The position numbers and the translations under genes were made by a program. Shown here piece by piece: positions 8,187 through 15,700 of a stretch of DNA of 64,000 nucleotides. The notes beneath the pieces were generated by a model. The model made no database searches, was not told the origin of the DNA, and saw only the letters and a list, made by a program, of their open reading frames with translations. This stretch comes from Xiheimicrobium sp052034585. GTDB lineage: Bacteria > Myxococcota > Myxococcia > Myxococcales > Myxococcaceae. Where the stretch lies: contig JBPOIJ010000057.1 of NCBI GenBank assembly GCA_052034585.1, positions 372,001 through 436,000 of the forward strand, written 5' to 3'. The stretch's first letter is position 1; each line of letters opens with the position of its first letter.

Positions 8187-8564
8187 TCAGCCTTCGTCGT
8201 CGTCGTCGCCCAGCCCCGGGTCCGTCACGTCCTCTTCGAACTCCGCGTCCCAGTCGGGGAGGTTCGCCTCGGCCTCCCGCATCTTCTGCTTGGCGAAGGT
8301 GTCGGCCGGCGTCGCCTTCTGCTTCGCCAGCACCGGACCGACGATGGCCGCCGTCGCCTGCCGCTCGCGGTACCGAATCTCGTCGCGCACCGGGTCCTTC
8401 ACCGATGGGGCTCGGAGCTGGTCGACCTTGAGCGCGGGGTAGTTGCCGGTCGGTGGCGACGAGATGACCGAGGTGGCCCGCTTCGCCAGCTTCGAGCCCT
8501 TTCCGGTCGACATCTCGTCGCGCGAGAACACCGGCCGTTTGGGAGGAGTCTTCTTCGAAGCCAT
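8187..8564 (-). CDS. Hypothetical acidic-tailed small protein
   Basis: A 125-residue soluble protein with a Lys/Arg-rich N-terminus (MASKKTPPKRPVFSRDEM) and a strongly acidic C-terminus (DPGLGDDDDEG). The middle is helical with charged residues (about 70-105). No known domain. It is encoded 15 bp downstream of the FIST gene on the same strand, so the two are probably co-transcribed. Confidence 0.7.
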   Translation of the reverse strand: MASKKTPPKRPVFSRDEMSTGKGSKLAKRATSVISSPPTGNYPALKVDQLRAPSVKDPVRDEIRYRERQATAAIVGPVLAKQKATPADTFAKQKMREAEANLPDWDAEFEEDVTDPGLGDDDDEG

Positions 8565-8579
8565 GGCCCAACTGTACTG

Positions 8580-9761
8580 TCAGCCCGGAATCGCGGCCAC
8601 CACCGAGGTCGAGTTGTGCCACCCGTCGAGGCGGCCACCAAATCGAGCGATCTCTCCGTAGGTGAGGAACCCGGCCACTGGCACGTCGGGGAAGACGGAG
8701 CGCACCGCCTCGATCTCCCGGTCGAAGGACTCCTTGAGGATCATTCCCCGGCAGACACAGTCGAACACCAACACCCCCGCGGCCCGCACGCCCTTCAGGT
8801 TCGCCTTCGCGTCGCGCGCCGCCTTGTTGCATGCCTGCACCATCGTCTCGGGCTCGCCCTCGAGGATGCAGACCGTCGCGCCTTCTTGGATGTCGGCGAC
8901 CAACCTCAGCGAGCCATCGGCGTTGACCCCCACCGGTGCCCGCGCGTGGTGGAGCGCGTCGAGGAAGAAGACGCCGATCTCGTTCTCGATGAGGTACTGG
9001 CCCTGGTTCTGCGCGGTGAGGGTGACTCCACGCTCGGCGGCGTGAGCGCGGTAGGCCTCGATGGCTGGCTTGCCGTCGAGCTCCATCAGGCAGCTCGCCT
9101 TCGCCTTGGTGACTCGCATGCGCCGAGAGGCCGGCGCCAACCCGTGGCCAGCGCCCGCGCCCCAGGGAACTCGACCGAAGAGCTGCGCCACGGCCGCGCC
9201 GTCCGACGTCGACCCGCCCTGCCCGAACACCCCCGTCGAGGCGAAGCGCCCCTCGTCACCCGCCGCGCCGCCCACGATCTGCTGCAGGAGCCGAGTCTTG
9301 GTCTGGTACTCCTTCACGATGCGGTCGCCGCTGCCCGCGAGCCCGTCGACCAGCAGAATGGAGGTCGCCGCGCCGAAGCCTCGGTCCGCGGCGAGCGAGG
9401 CCGTCGCTTCCCAGCTGTGCGCCAGGCCTGCCGACACCGCGCCCGAATCACTCCGCGCGCCCGCCGAGGTCGCGCCGCCCACCACGAGCTCGTCGGAGCT
9501 CAGCAGCATCATCGCGAGCCCGCCGTGGGTCAGCCCTCGCTCGGTGAACTCCCCCGCGGTGTGACAGCCCAACCGCACCGCCGCCGGCGCGAGCCGTCGG
9601 AGCGTCTCGTCGACGACGCCGAGCTGGTGGTTGGGCCCGGCGAAGACCAGACACAGCGAGGGGGCGCCACCGAGCTTCGCCTGGGCGCTCGCGAAGGCCT
9701 CCGCCGTTGCGCTCCCCGTCGCGGTGTGGGCCGAGCTGCCGGTCGCAGAGGAGGTCGGCAG
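8580..9761 (-). CDS. FIST-domain sensory protein with non-canonical start
   Basis: A protein of about 393 residues with FIST N and C domains, a sensor module often found with signal-transduction proteins and thought to bind small ligands such as amino acids. The N-terminal part contains 'GGAAGDEGRF', the C-terminal part 'CVCRGMILKESF' and 'VPVAGFLTYGEI', both typical. The conserved N-terminus runs back past the first canonical start (GTG at 9578) to about 9761. The frame is closed by a TAG at 9773-9771 and contains no ATG, GTG or TTG before 9578. The best candidate is CTG at 9761, giving Met-Pro-Thr-Ser-Ser; otherwise the protein is N-terminally truncated. It is divergent from HPr. Domain call is firm, the start is uncertain. 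Confidence 0.8.
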   Translation of the reverse strand: MPTSSATGSSAHTATGSATAEAFASAQAKLGGAPSLCLVFAGPNHQLGVVDETLRRLAPAAVRLGCHTAGEFTERGLTHGGLAMMLLSSDELVVGGATSAGARSDSGAVSAGLAHSWEATASLAADRGFGAATSILLVDGLAGSGDRIVKEYQTKTRLLQQIVGGAAGDEGRFASTGVFGQGGSTSDGAAVAQLFGRVPWGAGAGHGLAPASRRMRVTKAKASCLMELDGKPAIEAYRAHAAERGVTLTAQNQGQYLIENEIGVFFLDALHHARAPVGVNADGSLRLVADIQEGATVCILEGEPETMVQACNKAARDAKANLKGVRAAGVLVFDCVCRGMILKESFDREIEAVRSVFPDVPVAGFLTYGEIARFGGRLDGWHNSTSVVAAIPG

Positions 9762-9834
9762 ATGACGAGACTATCGGTTCGGTCGGAACGACGCGATTCT
9801 CGAAAGCCGGCTCACACCTGCGTACAGTGCCGGA

Positions 9835-10110
9835 GTGAACGTGACGGAAGTTGCCTACACCATCCCGAACGCGCTCGGGCTCCACGCCCGCGCCGCGGCG
9901 CAGTTGGTGAAGATTGCCAATAGGTACCCATGCGAGGTCGACCTCGAGTGCGAGGGGCAGACGGTCAACGGCAAGTCGATCATGGGCGTGCTCATGCTCG
10001 CTGCCGCTCAAGGCATGGTGGTGAAGGTGGTGTGCCGGGGAGAGCAGGCCGAGGCCTGTCAGAAGGAAATCGGCGCGCTCATCGACAACAAGTTCGGCGA
10101 GCCGCGCTGA
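9835..10110 (+). CDS. ptsH: Phosphocarrier protein HPr
   Basis: A 91-residue HPr, the small carrier that takes phosphate from enzyme I to downstream acceptors. The phosphorylatable His17 lies in GLHARAA and the regulatory Ser48 in NGKSIMGV; length and both motifs are normal. The start is GTG at 9835. No HPr kinase or EII component is next to it; enzyme I is encoded 15 kb away at 25135. This fits the reduced, regulatory PTS of many delta-type bacteria rather than a sugar-uptake operon. A lipoprotein gene begins 69 bp downstream. Confidence 0.95.
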   Translation: MNVTEVAYTIPNALGLHARAAAQLVKIANRYPCEVDLECEGQTVNGKSIMGVLMLAAAQGMVVKVVCRGEQAEACQKEIGALIDNKFGEPR

Positions 10111-10179
10111 CGGCTCGGCCGCCCGGAACTCGACGCGGCTGGTGAGTTGGAGTGTGCTGAAGCGCTGCGGAGCGAACCG

Positions 10180-11730
10180 ATGAAACGCGCCTCACTCGTC
10201 ATCGTCGTCTTGATCATGATCGCCGGGTGCCCGATGGGCGCTCCGACCCTCGAGCTGTCCGCCGGGGCCGTCACCATCGGGAGCGAGTCGCGGGTGACTG
10301 CGTCGGCCGTCAACGCCGACGGGACGCCTGGGAGCGGAACCGTCACCTTCGCCTCGAGCCTCGGCGCGCTCAGCGCGGCCTCCGCGGCGCTCACCGACGG
10401 CGCCGCCTCGGTGAAGCTGTCCTGCCCACGAACGGTCAGCGGCTGTGTCGCCGGAGCCTCGATCGAGATTACCGCCCGGTGGACCAGCCCCAAGGGTGAG
10501 CTGGTGAAGACGGTCGTCGCGCGGGTGAACGAGCCGGGTCAGCCCGGCGACGCCGGGCAGCCGAATGACGGCGGCACCGATGCGGGCACCGATGGAGGTG
10601 CGCTCGACGGTGGAGACAGCGACGCCGGCTTCGACGCGGGGCTGATCCTCGATGGAACGCCGCTCGGCGGCATCGACGGGCTGGTGCTGGGGAGGCTGGG
10701 GAGCCCTCGCACCCTCGGGTTCTCCCCGCTCGACTCGAACACCGACGTGCGGCTGGGGTTCGATCGCCAGCCGACGATGGCCCTCATCTTCGGCGACCGG
10801 CTCATCTACGTGCGTGACGGAACTGCGCGCCTGTGGACGGTGGACGAAATCGACGCGGGAGATCCGGACGCGGGAGATGCCGACGCAGGCGAAGCCGACG
10901 CTGGAGACGTGGACGCTGGCTCGCGCGACGCGGGCGTTCGCGACGGAGGTCTCGATGCTGGCCCCGGCACCGGCCCCTTCCCGCTCTACGCGCCCGAAGC
11001 GAACGACCCCATCCTCGAGACCTGCCATGGCGCCTTTGGCGCTCCTGACGGCGGCACCGTTCGTGCGCTGCTGGTGACGCCGACGGGGAACTTGTGGATC
11101 GGCTGCAGCGACCTCCCAACCGACACCGACGTCATCTATCGGCTTGGCTCGACCTTGCTCTTCCCGACCGTGACCGGGCGCGCGGTCGCCGCGCTCGACG
11201 ACACGCTCTTCCTCGCTCACCCCGACGGTGGCCGGTTCCTCGCGACCTCTGCCAGGGCAGATCAGCTCGTGCTCGCGCCGAAGCGGTGGGCCGAGAAGGC
11301 GGTGCGTGCAGTGCCCGGCGGCTTCGAGATGCTGGCGTACGACCCGCTCCTCACCCTCTGTGTGTTGGTCACGGTGGACGCACGAACAGCGACGCCGCGC
11401 GACGTCCTCCTCGACGGGTTCCAGCTCGGCGACCAGCGCTGCCTCGAGGGGCAATTCTACGGCGGCCGAGACCTCCTCCTCGTCCCTCACACCGACGGCG
11501 GGCCGACCGATGGCATCGAGGCGTTCCCGTTCAGCCGACGAATCCCGCCTCGAGATGCCGGTACGACCGATGGCGGCGCGAGAGACGGTGGCGCTCAAGA
11601 TGCGGGCGTCGACGCCGGACCGGAACCGTATCTCGGCTTCTTCCCCGGGCCGCCGTCGAACTTCCTCGCTCAGCCGCCCGAGCTGTCCATCGACTTCAGC
11701 TCCCCGGTGCAGGTGATCACCCGGCCCTGA
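10180..11730 (+). CDS. Lipoprotein with Ig-like domain and Asp-Ala-Gly linkers
   Basis: A 516-residue lipoprotein. The ATG at 10180 gives signal peptide and lipobox 'VLIMIAGC' (Cys near residue 16). Residues 20-115 look like a bacterial Ig-like fold with a Cys pair. Three low-complexity Asp-Ala-Gly/Asp-Gly-Gly linkers follow at about residues 125-150, 225-265 and 460-485, separating beta-rich segments that may form a propeller ('LGGIDGLVLGRLG', 'LWIGCSDLP'). The linker style is the same as in the MYXO-CTERM protein at 519-3209. No enzymatic motif. Likely a surface structural or binding protein. Confidence 0.8.
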   Translation: MKRASLVIVVLIMIAGCPMGAPTLELSAGAVTIGSESRVTASAVNADGTPGSGTVTFASSLGALSAASAALTDGAASVKLSCPRTVSGCVAGASIEITARWTSPKGELVKTVVARVNEPGQPGDAGQPNDGGTDAGTDGGALDGGDSDAGFDAGLILDGTPLGGIDGLVLGRLGSPRTLGFSPLDSNTDVRLGFDRQPTMALIFGDRLIYVRDGTARLWTVDEIDAGDPDAGDADAGEADAGDVDAGSRDAGVRDGGLDAGPGTGPFPLYAPEANDPILETCHGAFGAPDGGTVRALLVTPTGNLWIGCSDLPTDTDVIYRLGSTLLFPTVTGRAVAALDDTLFLAHPDGGRFLATSARADQLVLAPKRWAEKAVRAVPGGFEMLAYDPLLTLCVLVTVDARTATPRDVLLDGFQLGDQRCLEGQFYGGRDLLLVPHTDGGPTDGIEAFPFSRRIPPRDAGTTDGGARDGGAQDAGVDAGPEPYLGFFPGPPSNFLAQPPELSIDFSSPVQVITRP

Positions 11731-11763
11731 GCGACGTCCCGCTGAAACGGACGAACGAGGACG

Positions 11764-11801
11764 GCTGGCGAGAACCTCGGGCTGGTGGGGTGATCGCCAG
11801 C
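11764..11801. terminator. Candidate hairpin between convergent genes
   Basis: GCTGGCGA at 11764-11771 is perfectly complementary to TCGCCAGC at 11794-11801, with a 22-nt spacer, in the 120-bp gap between convergent genes ending at 11730 and 11851. No T-run follows. A second 7-bp inverted repeat (11774-11780 with 11813-11819) overlaps it. Confidence 0.35.
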
Positions 11802-11850
11802 GATGTTCGCCACCGAGGTGAGCGTCGGTGCGGCCGCACGGGCGTCGCGG

Positions 11851-12933
11851 TCAGTGGTCGTCGAGCAGACTTCTGAGCAACACGCTGCGCTGCGGTTCCG
11901 CCTGCGCGAGCACCTTCGTGAGCCTCAACCGCTCCGCTTCGCACAGCTCGGTCGGCGTCACACTCTCGGGGTGATGGAGCACGCCAAGCGCGGCCTGCAA
12001 GGGCTCGTCATGCTCCATCATCGGCGCGGCGGCGCGAGTCACCTCGTCGAGCGTGGGGCGACGCACTGGCGCGCTCTTGTCGAGAGACAACAACACCGCC
12101 TGACGAGTCAGCCCGACCCAGGCGACGGCCTCGGCTTCGCTCGACCGGGTGAGCGTCGTGAGGGAGTGATCGAGTCGCTGCTTCGCCAACCCGGCACACT
12201 GCTCGCTGGGTAGCTGATTGAGCAGCCGAAGACGGAGCGAGAACCGTTCAGCGAGGCGCTCGTCCGGGAGCCGGAGCAGCGCATCCCTCATCAGGTCGTC
12301 ACCAAGCGACGCATAGCCGACGCGCGTCGCGCGTTCCTTCGCTCGAGGGTGGGTGTCGATGAGCTCGGCGAGCGAGAGCAGCTCGCGCACGAGCAAGGGC
12401 TCCGTCGACTCGAAGCGTGAGACGGCTCGTTCGAGCGCCTCGAGCGAAGCACCGCCCTGAAGCGGTCCCCAGGCATGAACGTCACAGCGACCAGAGAGCA
12501 CCTGGAACCGGCCCAGCGCGTGGAGCTCGCGCGCCTCCGTCCAGGTCGCGGTCGCGCCCTCGAGGAACGCACCCTTCGCTTCTTCGACCCGCGCGAGATC
12601 GATGGCGCCCGCGGCTCGCCGTGGCTCCAACTGTTCCTTGAGCGAGGCGAGGCAGCCCCAGCCGGTCGCTTGGCAGGCGATGGTGAGCTGGACGGGACCC
12701 TGGGGCGCCACCGCCCAGGCGGCCGCCGCTGGACGAAAACGAAGTCGCGCCTCGTCCTTCACCCTGCGCCAGGAGGGGTCGAGGGGAAGCGACCAGCCGT
12801 CACCTTGCAGTCCGCCGTCGTGCGGTTCTGCGTCTCGCTCGGTGAGCGTCGAGGGCGGCTCGGCTGCCTTTTTCGTACAACCGAAGGTGATGAGGCCGGC
12901 GAGGAGTGCGCCGAAGACCAACCTCAGATGCAC
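11851..12933 (-). CDS. Lipoprotein encoded at the end of the minor-pilin operon
   Basis: A 360-residue protein starting at GTG 12933, inside the last codons of the pilX-like gene (10-nt overlap), so translation is probably coupled. The N-terminus VHLRLVFGALLAGLITFGC gives a lipobox with Cys19. Residues 45-140 are beta-rich; residues 170-350 are helical and Leu-rich, suggestive of a HEAT/TPR-like solenoid, though I cannot assign a family. Being last in the operon, it may be a periplasmic accessory factor for the pilus tip complex; that is inference from position only. Confidence 0.75.
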   Translation of the reverse strand: MHLRLVFGALLAGLITFGCTKKAAEPPSTLTERDAEPHDGGLQGDGWSLPLDPSWRRVKDEARLRFRPAAAAWAVAPQGPVQLTIACQATGWGCLASLKEQLEPRRAAGAIDLARVEEAKGAFLEGATATWTEARELHALGRFQVLSGRCDVHAWGPLQGGASLEALERAVSRFESTEPLLVRELLSLAELIDTHPRAKERATRVGYASLGDDLMRDALLRLPDERLAERFSLRLRLLNQLPSEQCAGLAKQRLDHSLTTLTRSSEAEAVAWVGLTRQAVLLSLDKSAPVRRPTLDEVTRAAAPMMEHDEPLQAALGVLHHPESVTPTELCEAERLRLTKVLAQAEPQRSVLLRSLLDDH

Positions 12934-13457
12934 TCGTAGCTTCCCACGCAGTTGAAGCTGAAGCCGGAGTTCATCTGCACCTCCGCCTCGACGATGCTCG
13001 TCACCAGGCCGGGCGCGTTCAGGTTCTGGCCGTAGAAGCCGGTCGACCGAATGACGTAGCGGCGGCTGGTGCCACCGGCGAGCGGGTCGCCGAGGTCGAT
13101 GAGGTACACGATGAACTGGTAGCGAAGCCCCCCGCCGTTCGCGAGATCGACGTTCGCGGGGCCGGAGATCATCGGGCCCACGAACGCGCCAGCGCAGGTG
13201 TTGGTGTCGACCTCCGCTTGTGTGCACGGGCTGATACCGCCGACCGGAACCTGGGCGCCGCGCACCCGGCGAATCCCCTCTTGAAGCCCCATGTCGGCGT
13301 TCGCCGAGGCGATCTTCTGCGCGACGGAGACGGTCGCGAACGAGGTCGAGTCTCTCGTCTGCAAGTAGAAGCTCGCCACCAGAATCGAGATGAGGAGGAG
13401 CGCGACCAACACGGCCAGCATCGCGACCCCTCGAGCTGCGGGGCGACGTGTCTTCAT
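12924..13457 (-). CDS. pilX: PilX-like minor pilin
   Basis: A 177-residue protein with a short basic leader ending RG, then a hydrophobic helix (VAMLAVLVALLLISILVA, residues 11-28) and a small C-terminal domain with two Cys. The Glu at +5 of mature type IV pilins is absent, as is usual for PilX. Minor pilins form a priming and tip complex with PilY1 for type IVa pili. Its ATG overlaps the stop of the PilW-like gene (ATGA, 13454-13457). Family is inferred from operon position and leader. Confidence 0.82.
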   Translation of the reverse strand: MKTRRPAARGVAMLAVLVALLLISILVASFYLQTRDSTSFATVSVAQKIASANADMGLQEGIRRVRGAQVPVGGISPCTQAEVDTNTCAGAFVGPMISGPANVDLANGGGLRYQFIVYLIDLGDPLAGGTSRRYVIRSTGFYGQNLNAPGLVTSIVEAEVQMNSGFSFNCVGSYECI

Positions 13458-14698
13458 GGCTGCACCATCACGATGTTCTGCGGGGTCACCAACTGCTCGT
13501 ACGAAGCTCGAATGTTGCCATCGCGAGACGAGGGCGGCGGGCCCCAGGTGCGCAGGCCGGTGGGGTGATCGAGCAGCGCAGGCCGCTGGATGGTGCCCTC
13601 GTCATTGTACCCGCGCTCCCGGTCCGAGACGGTGGTGATGGCCACTCGATAGGCCTTCGCGAGGTAGGCGGTGCGCTCGTTGACTGCGGCGCCGGGGTCG
13701 GGGCTCAGCAGGCCGCTCGAGGTGGCGTCGGGAACGTAGTTGTTACAGTGCGCGGCCGTCGTCGTTCCGCACCAGCAGATACGGTCGGCGCCCGTTCCAG
13801 CGCAGGTGGGCCCGCTGACGTCGCCCGACTCGTTCCCCACCATCACCGCGATCTGCAGGTCTTCGACGTTGTCCTGCACGCGGATGAAGCTGGTCTGCAC
13901 GAGATTTCCGGCGGCGTGAGTGACCCACGCACCGGCCCCTCCGTACTGTTGCTTGAAGAGCGCAGGACGCGCCAACGGGCCAGCTGCAATGGGTGGCCGG
14001 CACACGAGATACCGCGAGACCGAGCCGATCGCGGTCATGCTCATGTCGGGCCCAGGGCAGGCGTACGTGCCAGCCTGCGGGTAGTTGGCCGCCACCGCGT
14101 CGGTCCGAAGGTCCTGGCGCAGCATCGTGATGCCCACCGCTCCGACGCCGATGGGGGTGGTGAGCCGCGCTGCACAGGCCGTGTTCCGGCTGCTGAAGAC
14201 GACGACCGCGTCGGTCCCGTCGGCGAGGTTCGGGAAGGGGTTGGGAAAGCTCCCGCCGCCACTCATGGTGAGCGAGCAGTTCGCGCCGCACCCGATGACG
14301 CCCAGGGCCGTCTTGCCAGGCACCATGCCGGCCAGCCCCTCGCGAATCTCGAGCACGTCGGTTCCGGGCATCACCGTCCACCCAGAGCCGCCCATTCCAC
14401 AGTCGACGGTGTCGGCGAGCTCTGGCTCCATGCCGTTGACGTTCTGGAGCACCCGCACCGCGAACGGCGGCGCGCCGAAGCGGTAACCGGCGTTCGCGAG
14501 GTCGAAGGAAATCAGCGAGAGCGCCAGGCGCCCGTTGGTGCGGGTGTCGACTTTGGAGGTCGATTCCCGACGCTGGCGCGAGATGGTCACCACCACGCTC
14601 GTCACTGCCGCGAGGAGCACCGTCATCACGGCCGTCGTGACCATCAGCTCGAGCAAGGTGAAGCCGCGCAGGGCACGGCGCGAGTCAGGGGCCGGCAT
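13454..14698 (-). CDS. pilW: PilW-like minor pilin
   Basis: A 414-residue prepilin-type protein. The class III leader is cut between G12 and F13 in RGFTLLELMV, with the conserved Glu at mature +5, followed by a 20-residue hydrophobic helix. A large beta-rich C-terminal domain with several Cys follows, consistent with the larger minor pilin PilW. It overlaps pilV upstream by 14 nt and pilX downstream by 4 nt. Together with FimT/U, PilV, PilX and PilY1 it should assemble the complex that primes pilus extension at the cell poles. Confidence 0.87.
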   Translation of the reverse strand: MPAPDSRRALRGFTLLELMVTTAVMTVLLAAVTSVVVTISRQRRESTSKVDTRTNGRLALSLISFDLANAGYRFGAPPFAVRVLQNVNGMEPELADTVDCGMGGSGWTVMPGTDVLEIREGLAGMVPGKTALGVIGCGANCSLTMSGGGSFPNPFPNLADGTDAVVVFSSRNTACAARLTTPIGVGAVGITMLRQDLRTDAVAANYPQAGTYACPGPDMSMTAIGSVSRYLVCRPPIAAGPLARPALFKQQYGGAGAWVTHAAGNLVQTSFIRVQDNVEDLQIAVMVGNESGDVSGPTCAGTGADRICWCGTTTAAHCNNYVPDATSSGLLSPDPGAAVNERTAYLAKAYRVAITTVSDRERGYNDEGTIQRPALLDHPTGLRTWGPPPSSRDGNIRASYEQLVTPQNIVMVQP

Positions 14699-15086
14699 CA
14701 GGGGCCTCCGAGATGATGGTGGTGGCGGTCGCCGTGCGGCTCACCAACGAGGCGCCTCGCTCTTCGGGCCAATCGGTGACCACCACAATTTGGTAGGCGC
14801 GCGTTCCCCCGTCGCTGATGTTCGTGACGGTGCGAATGCGCCCGTAGCGGCGGCCATCGATGAGGATGGAGCCTGCGTCCGACGCACCGACCGCGAGGGC
14901 ATTGAAGGGCGTCGCGAGGTCCTGGTCGAGCGCGGCGACTGCGAGGTCCTGCCCCACCGCTCGACCGCTCGCGCGCCCGAATTGGCTCATGCCGGCGACC
15001 AACAGCTGAATGACACCCACCATGCCGATGATCAGCACGACCGCAGCGATCATGACCTCAACCAACGTCGAACCACGTCGCATCAT
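14685..15086 (-). CDS. pilV: PilV-like minor pilin
   Basis: A 133-residue prepilin-like protein with leader MMRRG, cleavage before STLVEVM and the conserved Glu5. A long hydrophobic helix (IAAVVLIIGMVGVIQLLVAG) follows and a short globular domain. Size and position between the FimT/U-like and PilW-like genes fit PilV. Its start overlaps the fimT/U stop by 4 nt (ATGA at 15083-15086), so the cassette is tightly coupled. Confidence 0.87.
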   Translation of the reverse strand: MMRRGSTLVEVMIAAVVLIIGMVGVIQLLVAGMSQFGRASGRAVGQDLAVAALDQDLATPFNALAVGASDAGSILIDGRRYGRIRTVTNISDGGTRAYQIVVVTDWPEERGASLVSRTATATTIISEAPDAGP

Positions 15087-15700
15087 GGCGCCACCGCCGG
15101 GCCAGCAGTTGGAACGTTCACGGTTCGGGTCGGCTGCACGCCAGGGAGATTTCGGGTGCTGGTGGTGACTGCGAGGGCAGCGACGAAGCCAGTGTCCACC
15201 GAGGTGCCGTCGCCATCGTCGTCGTTCCAGATCAACCGCGTACCGTTGCCTTGCCAGCCGATGGAGACGGATTGGGCGAGGAGCCGCCCGCCGCCGACCA
15301 CCGCCGCAGGGAACGAGTACTCAGCGTTGAACTCGGTGTAGTTGTAGGTGTCGACCAACCGGTCACGCAGCGGAGCCGCCAGGCCGCCCTCGTAGGCGCC
15401 AGTGTTCGAGGCGCAGTTGTTCTTCCGCCAGAGGAGGATTTGGTTCGGTGCGCGCAACACGTCTGCTGGGGCAGCGAGTGGGTTGTAGACGGGGCCGTTG
15501 ATCTGCACGACGTAGGTGCAGCGCTCGGTGATGGCCCGAGCCCTCGCGTTCTTGAGCACCGTCGCGAGCGTCTGGGCCGAACCGTTCATGCGGCCGATGT
15601 CGCGTGCCGTCGAGAGCGTGTAGCCGGCGAGCCCGGAGAGGATGGCAATGATCCCCACCACCACCATGAGCTCGACCAGCGTGACGCCCCGCCGTCTCAC
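15083..15700 (-). CDS. FimT/FimU (GspH-type) minor pilin
   Basis: A 205-residue prepilin with leader VRRRG, cleavage before VTLVELMVVVGI and Glu5, then a GspH/FimT-like globular domain from about residue 35 ('LATVLKNARARAITE'). The GTG at 15700 overlaps the TGA of pilY1 (GTGA, 15697-15700). This start places the pilin leader at the N-terminus; the frame upstream lies inside pilY1. In Myxococcus the equivalent protein is called FimU and links the minor-pilin complex to the pilus. Confidence 0.87.
   Translation of the reverse strand: MRRRGVTLVELMVVVGIIAILSGLAGYTLSTARDIGRMNGSAQTLATVLKNARARAITERCTYVVQINGPVYNPLAAPADVLRAPNQILLWRKNNCASNTGAYEGGLAAPLRDRLVDTYNYTEFNAEYSFPAAVVGGGRLLAQSVSIGWQGNGTRLIWNDDDGDGTSVDTGFVAALAVTTSTRNLPGVQPTRTVNVPTAGPAVAP

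Noticed and set aside
8104..8832. N-terminal extension of the Kelch lipoprotein frame
   Set aside because: The extra residues overlap two other genes, and the ATG at 8103 gives a proper lipoprotein signal.
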